This document shows, piece after piece, positions 38,169 to 47,854 of a DNA stretch of 64,000 nt (position 1 is the stretch's first letter; every line of letters begins with the position of its first letter). Below the pieces are notes generated by a model. The model did not search any database and had not been told where the DNA came from. It saw nothing but the letters and a program-made list of their open reading frames with translations. Source of the DNA: Tritrichomonas musculus (taxonomy: Eukaryota; Parabasalia; Tritrichomonadida; Tritrichomonadidae); contig JAPFFF010000062.1 in NCBI GenBank assembly GCA_039105265.1, positions 1 to 64,000 on the forward strand, in the 5' to 3' direction. The position numbers and the translations under genes are program-made.

Positions 38169-41100
38169 CTAGTGAGGAATCGAACCTCAATCTTCGGCTT
38201 CAAAGGCCAACGTGCTTGCCATTACACCACAAGAAACTCTTGTGAATCATATCTAAAATCAACTGTTATATTTGATTTATATTGATTTATTCCAGACATT
38301 TTCTTGAAATAAGAAATAAAAAGTAAAAAATTTTCTAGTGAGGAATCGAACCTCAATCTTCGGCTTCAAAGGCCAACGTGCTTGCCATTACACCACAAGA
38401 AACTCTTGTGAATCATATCTAAAATCAACTGTTATATTTGATTTATATTGATTTATTTCAGACGTTTTTTAAAAAAAAAAAAATGAAAAGTAAAAATGAA
38501 AAAATTTTCTAGTGAGGAATCGAACCTCAATCTTCGGCTTCAAAGGCCAACGTGCTTGCCATTACACCACAAGAAACTCTTGTAAATCATATCTAAAATC
38601 AACTGTTATATTTGATTTATATTGATTTATTTCAGACATTTTAAAATAAAAAAACAAAATAAAAAGTAAAAATGAAAAAATTTTCTAGTGAGGAATCGAA
38701 CCTCAATCTTCGGCTTCAAAGGCCAACGTGCTTGCCATTACACCACAAGAAACTCTTGTGAATCATATTTAAAATCAACTGTTATATTTGATTTATTTTG
38801 ATTTATTCCAGACATTTTAAAAAAAATAAAAAGTAAAAATGAAAAAATTTTCTAGTGAGGAATCGAACCTCAATCTTCGGCTTCAAAGGCCAACGTGCTT
38901 GCCATTACACCACAAGAAACTCTTGTGAATCATATCTAAAATCAACTGTTATATTTGATTTATTTTGATTTATTTCAGACATTTTCTAAAAAAACAAAAT
39001 AAAAAGTAAAAATGAAAAAATTTTCTAGTGAGGAATCGAACCTCAATCTTCGGCTTCAAAGGCCAACGTGCTTGCCATTACACCACAAGAAACTCTTGTG
39101 AATCATATCTAAAATCAACTGTTATATTTGATTTATTTTGATTTATTCCAGACATTTTCTTGAAATAAGAAATAAAAAGTAAAAAATTTTCTAGTGAGGA
39201 ATCGAACCTCAATCTTCGGCTTCAAAGGCCAACGTGCTTGCCATTACACCACAAGAAACTCTTGTAAAGTATATCTAAAATCAACTGTTATATTTGATTT
39301 ATTTTGATTTATTTCAGACATTTTAAAAAAAAAAACAAAATGAAAAGTAAAAAATTTTCTAGTGAGGAATCGAACCTCAATCTTCGGCTTCAAAGGCCAA
39401 CGTGCTTGCCATTACACCACAAGAAACTCTTGTAAATCATATCTAAAATCAACTGTTATATTTGATTTATTTTGATTTATTCTAGACAAATAAAAAAACA
39501 AAATAAAAAGTAAAAAATTTTCTAGTGAGGAATCGAACCTCAATCTTCGGCTTCAAAGGCCAACGTGCTTGCCATTACACCACAAGAAACTCTTGTGAAT
39601 CATATCTAAAATCAACTGTTATATTTGATTTATATTGATTTATTCCAGACATTTTCTTGAAATAAGAAATAAAAAGTAAAAAATTTTCTAGTGAGGAATC
39701 GAACCTCAATCTTCGGCTTCAAAGGCCAACGTGCTTGCCATTACACCACAAGAAACTCTTGTGAATCATATCTAAAATCAACTGTTATATTTGATTTATA
39801 TTGATTTATTTCAGACGTTTTTTAAAAAAAAAAAAATGAAAAGTAAAAATGAAAAAATTTTCTAGTGAGGAATCGAACCTCAATCTTCGGCTTCAAAGGC
39901 CAACGTGCTTGCCATTACACCACAAGAAACTCTTGTAAATCATATCTAAAATCAACTGTTATATTTGATTTATATTGATTTATTTCAGACATTTTAAAAT
40001 AAAAAAACAAAATAAAAAGTAAAAATGAAAAAATTTTCTAGTGAGGAATCGAACCTCAATCTTCGGCTTCAAAGGCCAACGTGCTTGCCATTACACCACA
40101 AGAAACTCTTGTGAATCATATTTAAAATCAACTGTTATATTTGATTTATATTGATTTATTTCAGACGTTTTTTAAAAAAAAAAAATGAAAAGTAAAAAAT
40201 TTTCTAGTGAGGAATCGAACCTCAATCTTCGGCTTCAAAGGCCAACGTGCTTGCCATTACACCACAAGAAACTCTTGTGAATCATATCTAAAATCAACTG
40301 TTATATTTGATTTATTTTGATTTATTTCAGACATTTTCTAAAAAAACAAAATAAAAAGTAAAAATGAAAAAATTTTCTAGTGAGGAATCGAACCTCAATC
40401 TTCGGCTTCAAAGGCCAACGTGCTTGCCATTACACCACAAGAAACTCTTGTGAATCATATCTAAAATCAACTGTTATATTTGATTTATTTTGATTTATTC
40501 CAGACATTTTCTTGAAATAAGAAATAAAAAGTAAAAAATTTTCTAGTGAGGAATCGAACCTCAATCTTCGGCTTCAAAGGCCAACGTGCTTGCCATTACA
40601 CCACAAGAAACTCTTGTAAAGTATATCTAAAATCAACTGTTATATTTGATTTATTTTGATTTATTTCAGACATTTTAAAAAAAAAAACAAAATGAAAAGT
40701 AAAAAATTTTCTAGTGAGGAATCGAACCTCAATCTTCGGCTTCAAAGGCCAACGTGCTTGCCATTACACCACAAGAAACTCTTGTAAATCATATCTAAAA
40801 TCAACTGTTATATTTGATTTATTTTGATTTATTCTAGACAAATAAAAAAACAAAATAAAAAGTAAAAAATTTTCTAGTGAGGAATCGAACCTCAATCTTC
40901 GGCTTCAAAGGCCAACGTGCTTGCCATTACACCACAAGAAACTCTTGTGAATCATATCTAAAATCAACTGTTATATTTGATTTATATTGATTTATTCCAG
41001 ACATTTTCTTGAAATAAGAAATAAAAAGTAAAAAATTTTCTAGTGAGGAATCGAACCTCAATCTTCGGCTTCAAAGGCCAACGTGCTTGCCATTACACCA

Positions 41101-41719
41101 CAAGAAACTCTTGTGAATCATATCTAAAATCAACTGTTATATTTGATTTATATTGATTTATTTCAGACGTTTTTTAAAAAAAAAAAAATGAAAAGTAAAA
41201 ATGAAAAAATTTTCTAGTGAGGAATCGAACCTCAATCTTCGGCTTCAAAGGCCAACGTGCTTGCCATTACACCACAAGAAACTCTTGTAAATCATATCTA
41301 AAATCAACTGTTATATTTGATTTATATTGATTTATTTCAGACATTTTAAAATAAAAAAACAAAATAAAAAGTAAAAATGAAAAAATTTTCTAGTGAGGAA
41401 TCGAACCTCAATCTTCGGCTTCAAAGGCCAACGTGCTTGCCATTACACCACAAGAAACTCTTGTGAATCATATTTAAAATCAACTGTTATATTTGATTTA
41501 TATTGATTTATTTCAGACGTTTTTTAAAAAAAAAAAATGAAAAGTAAAAAATTTTCTAGTGAGGAATCGAACCTCAATCTTCGGCTTCAAAGGCCAACGT
41601 GCTTGCCATTACACCACAAGAAACTCTTGTGAATCATATCTAAAATCAACTGTTATATTTGATTTATTTTGATTTATTCTAGACAAATAAAAAAACAAAA
41701 TAAAAAGTAAAAAATTTTC
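38169..41719. repeat. Higher-order repeat of eight tRNA units, 1,352-1,353 bp
   Basis: Blocks starting near 38,169, 39,522 and 40,874 show the same spacer order, with intervals of 166, 174, 176, 166-167, 173, 166, 168 and 163 bp. The rare flank variant near 39,267 returns near 40,620. The third block breaks off after about five units at the array end. Recent tandem duplication at the edge of the array explains this best. Confidence 0.8.
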
Positions 41720-41981
41720 TAGTGAGGAATCGAACCTCAATCTTCGGCTTCAAAGGCCAACGTGCTTGCCATTACACCACAAGAAACTCTTGTGAATCAT
41801 ATCTAAAATCAACTGTTATATTTGATTTATTTTGATTTATTCCAGACATTTTCTTGAAATAAGAAATAAAAAGTAAAAAATTTTCTAGTGAGGAATCGAA
41901 CCTCAATCTTCGGCTTCAAAGGCCAACGTGCTTGCCATTACACCACAAGAAACTCTTGTGAATCATATCTAAAATCAACTG

Positions 41982-41986
<5 letters not shown>

Positions 41987-42013
<27 letters not shown>
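41987..42013. repeat. 27-bp T tract at the array end
   Basis: A pure T run marks the junction of the tRNA array with unique sequence. It interrupts the 5' flank of the last tRNA unit. Read on the minus strand, it is a poly(A) tract that follows a coding-like fragment. Confidence 0.9.
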
Positions 42014-42309
42014 AGTAAAAATTGAACTCTTGCCCAAGGACGCACTGGTGTTCTAATGAATATTTCCACCAAACGAACAGAGTTGTCATCAATTGATGTA
42101 TAAATGTTACAAACAGTTTGAATGCCAGCAAAAGTGCGTGTTTGTCCTGAAGTCTTATAAGCAGTGTCAAATAGAATCTCTTCATGAAAAACAAGCTGGT
42201 TGTAATTGACTGTAATCATGTTGAAAAATGAACAGGTGTTAGAAAGACTTGATATGTAGTTCGATATCGCAATTTCAATAAAGAAGTTCATTATTGGACA
42301 CAAATACAA
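42014..42309 (-). pseudogene. Unidentified coding fragment abutting the array
   Basis: The minus strand is open for about 100 codons starting at 42,309 and then runs into the 27-A tract and the tRNA array. The last 70 codons, from about 42,219, have balanced protein-like composition with segments such as HEEILFDTAYKTSGQTR and VEIFIRTPVRPWARVQF. The first 30 are more hydrophobic (IMNFFIEIAISNYISS) and could be a membrane segment or non-coding. No family is recognised. A second frame stops with TAA just before the A tract, so a retroposed mRNA 3' end is conceivable, but the frame with better composition has no stop there. The likeliest reading is a gene truncated at the array boundary. Confidence 0.4.
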
Positions 42310-42931
42310 AAAATATATGAAACCTAAAAAAACTCATAAAAAATAAACTTTTAGGGTTTGGTATATATTGTATGTTGAATGATTGAGAATCGTGTGATAT
42401 AATTATGGATAACTTTTTGAATGATTTATACTTAAAAAAATTTTTCAAATTTTGAATTACTAAAATCTTTATTTTCTTTTTTCATATCTCGAAAAGATAA
42501 TTATTAATATAAGAGAATATGTAATCTTATAATTATTTTATCAAATTTTATAAAAATATATAATGATTATTTTAGATTTGTGATTGTAATTAAGTATAGA
42601 GATATTTTATCTAACAGGTATCTAGATAATTAGGTGTTTTGAACAATTATTTTAACTAGAAAAAGAGTTTTATATAACAAATAAAAAAAAATTCGAATAT
42701 ATGAATGATTCATTTTAATAATTATAAGTTCTAAATTGTCCCATCATAAATGTGCCATATTCCAACTTAGTACAACTAGGAAATGACAGATTTTTTATAA
42801 TATGCAACAAAAAAAAATCATAAAAAATATGGATATAAATATATATTTCGAAAATATTTTTATAAAATAAACTACAACATTTCTGATACATGTTATTAAA
42901 TAAAAATGCATATAAATGCTCAACAAAGAAA
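42310..42931. other. Intergenic AT-rich DNA
   Basis: I see no open frame, RNA gene or inverted-repeat element here. It is plain AT-rich sequence. Confidence 0.6.
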
Positions 42932-43732
42932 TTATAAACTTAAATAACTTTGTTTGAATGAAGAAACTGAAGCTTCATTGTATTTTCCGATGATTAATAC
43001 TGTTTGATCTTTTCCAAACAGGCAATTTTCATTGGAATCAAATGAAAATATTTCATCATCTTCATCATTCTCATAATTTTTGAATGAATAATTTAAAAGA
43101 GATGATTGTTCCTTAAATGAAGAAATTGAAGCTTCATTGTATTTTCCGATGATCATTTCTGTTTGATCTCTTCCAAACATAATATCTTCATCGGAATCAA
43201 ATGATAATATTTCATCATCTTCATCATTCTCATAATTTTTGAATGAATTATTTTTAAGATGACAACTTTTATTAATATCATTAATATTATTATCATTTAT
43301 CTTTTGTTCTGCTAAATAAACAAAAGATTTTAAAGCAATTGGAAAATCTGGTATTGTGACAACTTCATTGCAATTAGTTGGTTCAAGATGTGCCAAACGG
43401 TCGGAACTAAAACCAAAAATGAATCTGTACTTTGAGCTTTGAGATTTCAAAATAGTAAATTGTTCGTGGCACTTAGAGCAATGAAAATGTAAACAGTTGT
43501 CACAGCATCTGTCAACAACAACTGATTTTGAATTAAGGACGCGAAGCGATTTATGATGTAATACGGAATAAACAAATTGATCATTATCTTCTGGTATTTG
43601 ATCTTTGAATGAATGAATATGGATATTCCTACATGATACGCTGCCGCATTTACAGATGCATGAATTAAGTTGTCTGCTATTAATCTTCATTAAATAAAAA
43701 TAAATTAAAGGTAGGCCATGGATTAAGTTCAC
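42932..43732 (-). CDS. Hypothetical Cys-rich protein with acidic tandem repeat
   Basis: This frame of up to 266 codons encodes no family I recognise. The first ATG (43,732) is open, but the second, at 43,690, starts a more natural sequence (MKINSRQLNSCICKCG) and may be the true start, giving about 252 aa. An N-terminal Cys-rich part has C-x-C-x-C-x4-C near residues 25-34 and CCDNC-x4-CSKC near residues 76-88, which could bind zinc. The C-terminal part is a tandem repeat of about 50 residues (roughly 160-206 and 213-259). Each copy contains SFKNYENDEDDEI, then F-G-(R/K)-D-Q-T and IIGKYNEAS, so it is strongly acidic. There is no signal peptide or clear membrane span. It is flanked by decayed mobile elements, so it could be element-borne, but it is intact. 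Confidence 0.55.
   Translation of the reverse strand: MNLIHGLPLIYFYLMKINSRQLNSCICKCGSVSCRNIHIHSFKDQIPEDNDQFVYSVLHHKSLRVLNSKSVVVDRCCDNCLHFHCSKCHEQFTILKSQSSKYRFIFGFSSDRLAHLEPTNCNEVVTIPDFPIALKSFVYLAEQKINDNNINDINKSCHLKNNSFKNYENDEDDEILSFDSDEDIMFGRDQTEMIIGKYNEASISSFKEQSSLLNYSFKNYENDEDDEIFSFDSNENCLFGKDQTVLIIGKYNEASVSSFKQSYLSL
42955..43265. repeat. Tandem duplication of about 160 bp inside the Cys-rich gene
   Basis: Two adjacent segments (about 42,955-43,110 and 43,117-43,265) share long stretches such as GAAGCTTCATTGTATTTTCC and TTTCATCATCTTCATCATTC. The reading frame is preserved and most differences are single bases, which points to a fairly recent in-frame duplication. Confidence 0.75.
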
Positions 43733-45152
43733 CTAACATCTGACTATTTTTTCTTTGCGTCTGACTATTTATTTTCTGAACATCTGACTTTTTTTTTGTG
43801 TTTAAATCTTTATATTTTGTTGTCCATTTTTCTCAGAAATTAATATTAATATTATATGAGTAAATGTATTTTTTAAAAATTAGGTTATTTATATACTATT
43901 ATTTTTTTGAAAAAATTATTCTAGTACTTAGAAAATAATTATGATAATTAAATAGTATTTCATAAAAAGCATAATCTATATTGAACAAATATTATTTTTT
44001 CTTCCCTTTCTGAAATTTCAATGTTAAAAAACTTGAAGTGTGTATGATTAAAATATCAAAATATTTTTAAAAAAAAAGATACTGATTTTTTTATTATTTT
44101 ATTCTAAATTTTTTGTATATGCTTTGATTTTGCTTTGTTAATAGACTATGGTGCACACTATATGGATTAGATTATATATTCTTTTCTATAGAATAAACAA
44201 AAAAAGATAAATATATTAACCAGGGTATAATGGTAAACTTCCAACTGTTTTAAGGGCCGAAAATGGTTACGATACTGAGGAATGGATAGAATAGAGAGCG
44301 GTAAAAGGTTTGATTAAATTGTATATCATGAATAACTGTACACCAAGGTAAGATTTTGAATAGTGAAAATGTAATTTATGAGTAAGGTCAAGAAGATATT
44401 AAGATCTAATCCAGCATGAAGTTGAGAGCTACAAGTGGCAATGAATGAAAGGCATCATTGAAATTGATTACAAAAACATGATTATTAACAAAGATCAAAG
44501 ATGGCTAAGATAGAAACTAATGCAAATAATAAGGATAACTTCAATATTACTATTTAAATACAGGTAATTGTATCTTTACAGTGAAAATTGATGTCTAAGA
44601 TGCCGAGGGAAGTGCATAACATCAAGTCACTCCTTTTGATTCATATCATCAATAAAAATGAAATTGGCGCCAATTTTTTCAATTAATATCAAAAAGTGAA
44701 AATAAAAAAGGTTTTCTTTTGGATATTGTATAATTAATAAATAGGGCCATATTAGATAGATGTATTAAAGGCATATAAAATATTTAATGTGATGTGCGTG
44801 GTTATTGATTAAGATGTGATAAAAATAAAGCCTTGTTTGAGAAAATCAGGCTAAGTTTGAAGCTGAGACTAAAATGTAAAAATCCGATTGTAAGAATATC
44901 ATTCTACGGCATGATTCGATGCCATATCAAAGGTATAATGAACTTGTCATTAAATTTAAAAAAAAAAAAAAAATAGAATCATTTGTTCTTATTTATTTCC
45001 TAATTGTTTTTATCTTATATTTTATAGCATCATATTCATTGTTTATTAATTGATTTTATATGGAATAAGTTCATTAGTCAAAGAATCTTCCATTGACAAA
45101 TCATTGGACAACCAAGGCATATTGCATAATTACAAGTTCAGTTTAACTGCAC
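43733..45152. other. Gene-poor stretch with possible decayed coding DNA
   Basis: No intact gene is visible. Near 43,733-43,800 the motif TCTGACT occurs three times in front of T-rich runs. From about 44,211 to 44,940 base composition is less AT-biased, and one plus-strand frame gives a protein-like run (KLPTVLRAENGYDTEEWIE) before many stops, so this may be an old, unidentifiable pseudogene. A 16-base A run follows at 44,958. Confidence 0.4.
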
Positions 45153-45396
45153 TTCGCTTTGTGGTTCATCAGATGGTGAATCTTCTCGATTTTGTAAATT
45201 ATTTCTTGATCATTTCAACATAAATTAATAAAGTTTCTGTATTCAACATAAATTAATAACACAAATTGATGAATTGAAAGTCATCAATCAACTTTCGCTT
45301 TGTGGTTCATCAGACATGTTTTTCATGTCTTAAAATGGGATTTTGTAAATTATTTCTTGATCATTTCAACATAAATTAATAAAGTTTCTGTATTCA
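45153..45396. repeat. Direct repeat next to a hAT fragment
   Basis: TTCGCTTTGTGGTTCATCAG occurs at 45,153 and 45,294. A longer block beginning GATTTTGTAAATTATTTCTT occurs at 45,188 and 45,339 and continues to TTTCTGTATTCA. The spacing differs (141 and 151 bp), so small indels followed the duplication. The block lies just downstream of a minus-strand hAT transposase fragment and may be its 3' region. Confidence 0.7.
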
Positions 45397-45590
45397 TTTA
45401 CAAGTTTATGAATAAAGCTTCAAGAATCTGAATTACTAGCTCCATAAAGATATTTTAAATGAGAAAACATACGTTCAACAGCTGCCTCTGAACAGGGAAT
45501 GCTAAGTAGTCTAATTGCAATTTGAGCAATTAAACCTAAATCGTCATTGCTTGTCATTTCCAAACAAAATTTTCCATCTTTGTTATTAAT
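45397..45590 (-). pseudogene. hAT transposase C-terminal fragment
   Basis: The minus strand encodes a short piece that contains LIAQIAIRLLSIPCSEAAVE followed by RMFSHLKYLYG. This is the signature of the C-terminal dimerisation domain of hAT transposases (IPxSxxxxERxFS-type). The readable part begins near 45,590 and ends at a stop near 45,400. The catalytic RNase-H-like core is not present, so this is a remnant of a once larger DNA transposon rather than a working gene. No terminal repeats could be assigned to it. Its presence shows that hAT elements have been active in this genome, which fits the two 8-bp-duplication elements further right. Confidence 0.75.
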
Positions 45591-46852
45591 CTATGGCATA
45601 TTAAAAAAATTTAAAGGTAATGGAAGCTGTCATTTGAAAATTGCTATGCTTATGTCATTTTCTTACTCTGAAATTAAGAATCATGAACCGAAAATAAATA
45701 TATCAAAAACATTTTTAAGTTTTGTATAGGAATATCGTTTTTCCCCAATTTTTAGATTTAAATAAATGTTATTTAGGAAGAAAATGAAAATGTTGAATTA
45801 AAACTTTTTGACAAACTTTCCCATTTTGTTTTTCAAAACGTAGGAATATTTTACCACTCTATACTACGACAAATATCCATATATTAATTTAAAATTTCAA
45901 AATAAATTTTAAATTCTTCATTTTAAAATAAATCTGAAATGGCTAAATTAAGGAAATGGCAAAAGCATCCAATCCATTCAAATAATGACCAATAACTTTT
46001 TTGAGCTGGTATTTGATCCAAATGGATTGAATGCTTATTTAAATTACTGGCATGATCTGTACACACATACATATGGCCGAAAGTTAGTGAATACAAAACC
46101 GAAAAAAGCATATTGGGGTACACCTCTAGAAAAATCTGAAACCTCGTCATTACATTTTGAACTCATTTAGGCCTGAAGTATTTTTTCACTTCCCTTTTAA
46201 TTCATTGAAGATTTTAAGAAACTTTTGAGAAGTAGTATATGGTAAGCTCCGCTGCCGCACAGCCCACCACTACTCCAAGGGCACTCGCCCCTGGATCCCA
46301 TCTTATGTACCACAAGATATAGATGAATTTGTACAGAATCCACAACCATCACAAGACTCTGAACAATACATAGTGAAAATGAATTTATTAATTTAGGTCT
46401 ATGTTCTGTTGATTTCAAGATTAAATTTATTGATAATGATAGACTAGATTCTAATTATAGGGTGGATGATAAGTAACAAGACTTTTACTAAAAAATAAAA
46501 CATTTAAAAAAAGTTTTAATTTAAATTTTTTTTTTTTTTTTTCATATAGTATATTTAATTTTTTTTTGTTTATTTTGTTTTTTTTTCGGTCAAAAAGTTT
46601 CCACAATTTGATAGAGTGAAAAATAATCATGAACTTTTTCTTGGAGCAAAAAATAAAACATAACTTTTTCTTAAAGATAAAAAATAAAATAACTTTTTGA
46701 TGCAAAATGTTTATGACAAGAGAAACCAAATTGACCCTCAATTATTTTTCTATTTATTTTAATCGTTTGTTTTTATAGAATACTTGCTGAAAATAGAACA
46801 ATGTTCTTGAAAGAAAAATATATTATTACGCCATTATTATCTAAAGCATAGA

Positions 46853-46879
46853 CACTTTTTGAGCGAAGCTCAAAAAGTG
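46853..46879. repeat. Palindrome 1 of 3
   Basis: CACTTTTTGAGC and its exact inverted complement are separated by GAA, a 12-bp stem with a 3-base loop. Two similar palindromes follow at 46,971 and 47,101. Confidence 0.85.
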
Positions 46880-46970
46880 GCGTTTCTTGCAATTTCCTCA
46901 AATCAGATATTCAAACATCAAAACCAGCTATAACCAAGTTATTACATAACCGAAATGAATCTTATGTTGG

Positions 46971-47001
46971 GACACTTTTTGAGCGAAGCTCAAAAAATGT
47001 C
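46971..47001. repeat. Palindrome 2 of 3
   Basis: GACACTTTTTGAGC, loop GAA, GCTCAAAAAATGTC: a 14-bp stem with one mismatch. The core is the same as in palindrome 1, 118 bp upstream, but the sequence between them is not repeated. Confidence 0.85.
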
Positions 47002-47100
47002 CCTTTATTATTTTCAAATTTGATTTCTTTTCAAAACTTACATAAATCAACTTCCATGAAGAAAACAAATGAAATATTATACCTAATAGATCTCAAGAAT

Positions 47101-47133
47101 GACAACTTTTTGAGCTTTGCTCAAAAAGTTGTC
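47101..47133. repeat. Palindrome 3 of 3
   Basis: GACAACTTTTTGAGC, loop TTT, then the perfect inverted complement: a 15-bp stem. The stem is shared with the other two palindromes while the loop differs (TTT against GAA, its near complement), as if the loop had been inverted. Confidence 0.85.
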
Positions 47134-47255
47134 ATTAAATGTTATTAATTATTAATTGAATTTCAAAATACAAAAAACATTTATGTATGTTCAATGATTA
47201 TAGTTTATTAAATGATTTATGATTATATCGCGCGTTAGTTTTCTTGTTTTTTTTT

Positions 47256-47833
47256 GGGAGATATTTTTTGCCCCCAATCTCTTTTGACCCCAACGGTTAA
47301 GGTCAATATTGACCCTGTATCGTACTTCAGAAAAAATCGGCGAGAACTTTTTTGCACTTTTTCGAAAAAAACCATGAGTAGCTACTCACGCTTTTTTCGT
47401 TAAATTTTTATTTTTTACAAATAATGCTAATTATATATTTTTGAAAAGATTAGTAAACATTTATTGTTATTTATAACATCATAGGCCCGAATATGTGAAG
47501 AAAATCTTATATATTTTTTTATAAAGAGATATCTATAATATTATTGATTAATATTTTTTTTACCAAAAAAAGAAAAAAATTGTTTAATAATTACTACAAT
47601 GAGATGCTAATTACGAATAACTTACTCGGGATGGAAGAAATTTCATCTAGAGCTGCTTTTTAATAAAAATAATTTTTTAGAAATTATCGTAAAAAAAGCG
47701 TGAGTAGCTACTCATGGTTTTTTTCGCAAAAGTGCAAAAAAGTTCTCGCCGATTTTTTCTGAAGTACGATACAGGGTCAATATTGACCTTAACCGTTGGG
47801 GTCAAAAGAGATTGGGGGCAAAAAATATCTCCC
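47256..47833. mobile_element. 578-bp long-TIR foldback element inside the mariner
   Basis: Terminal inverted repeats of about 145 bp, almost perfect, begin with GGGAGATATTTTTTGCCCCC at both ends and run inward to about 47,400 and 47,689. The unique middle is about 290 bp of AT-rich DNA without an open frame. Nine Ts precede the left end and 23 Ts follow the right end, so a 9-bp T duplication is possible, which together with the long TIRs suggests a Mutator-like non-autonomous element. The near identity of the two arms implies a young insertion or arm-to-arm conversion. Confidence 0.8.
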
Positions 47834-47854
47834 TTTTTTTTTTTTTTTTTTTTT

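Larger units (their letters stand above)
26121..41952 (-). tRNA. tRNA-Gln(UUG), array copies 148-239
   Basis: Same gene and coordinate rule. P = 26125, 26301, 26467, 26863, 27039, 27206, 27381, 27547, 27723, 27899, 28075, 28244, 28410, 28586, 28751, 28927, 29103, 29266, 29442, 29618, 29791, 29967, 30133, 30309, 30485, 30661, 30827, 30993, 31170, 31343, 31509, 31682, 31854, 32030, 32206, 32372, 32544, 32711, 32883, 33047, 33216, 33381, 33553, 33729, 33895, 34071, 34236, 34411, 34578, 34743, 34919, 35085, 35251, 35417, 35593, 35769, 35934, 36110, 36286, 36456, 36622, 36792, 36968, 37144, 37310, 37484, 37660, 37839, 38006, 38169, 38335, 38509, 38685, 38852, 39025, 39191, 39359, 39522, 39688, 39862, 40038, 40204, 40377, 40543, 40711, 40874, 41040, 41214, 41390, 41556, 41719, 41885. 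Spacer types here include several with long A or T runs that are rare further left. The last copy keeps its whole gene but only about 35 bp of 5' flank. Confidence 0.95.
1..41986 (-). repeat. Tandem array of 239 tRNA-Gln(UUG) units
   Basis: A single-gene tandem array fills two thirds of the window and runs off its left edge. Each unit carries one tRNA-Gln gene on the minus strand, 163-179 bp from the next; five intervals are 396 bp because an inverted-repeat element sits in the spacer. A unit read on the minus strand is: conserved 5' flank of about 60 bp, tRNA gene of 72 nt, T-run terminator, then a variable A/T-rich spacer. Spacers come in recurring types of 163-179 bp period, and their order shows repeated block duplication. 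The last unit is cut in its 5' flank by a T tract at 41,987. The copy number is a hand count, checked by spacing: 102 intervals cover the first 17,442 bp, an average of 171 bp. Confidence 0.97.

Noticed and set aside
1-41986. CRISPR array
   Set aside because: The regular repeat looks CRISPR-like in layout, but the repeated part folds as a complete tRNA with anticodon TTG, A and B boxes and terminator, and spacers are recurrent rather than unique.
1-41986. tRNA-derived SINE family
   Set aside because: SINEs disperse with target duplications and a non-tRNA body. Here units are strictly head to tail, share flanks and have no target duplications.
44211-44940. Named pseudogene
   Set aside because: The composition hints at old coding DNA, but no stretch is long enough to assign a family, so it is only mentioned in the gap description.
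46197-46418. Minus-strand frame with Cys and Gly residues
   Set aside because: It is the reverse of a protein-like fragment of the Maverick fossil; it has no features of its own.
46451-46741. Lys-rich 96-codon frame at the mariner left end
   Set aside because: It is mostly translated T runs and begins within the mariner's non-coding end.
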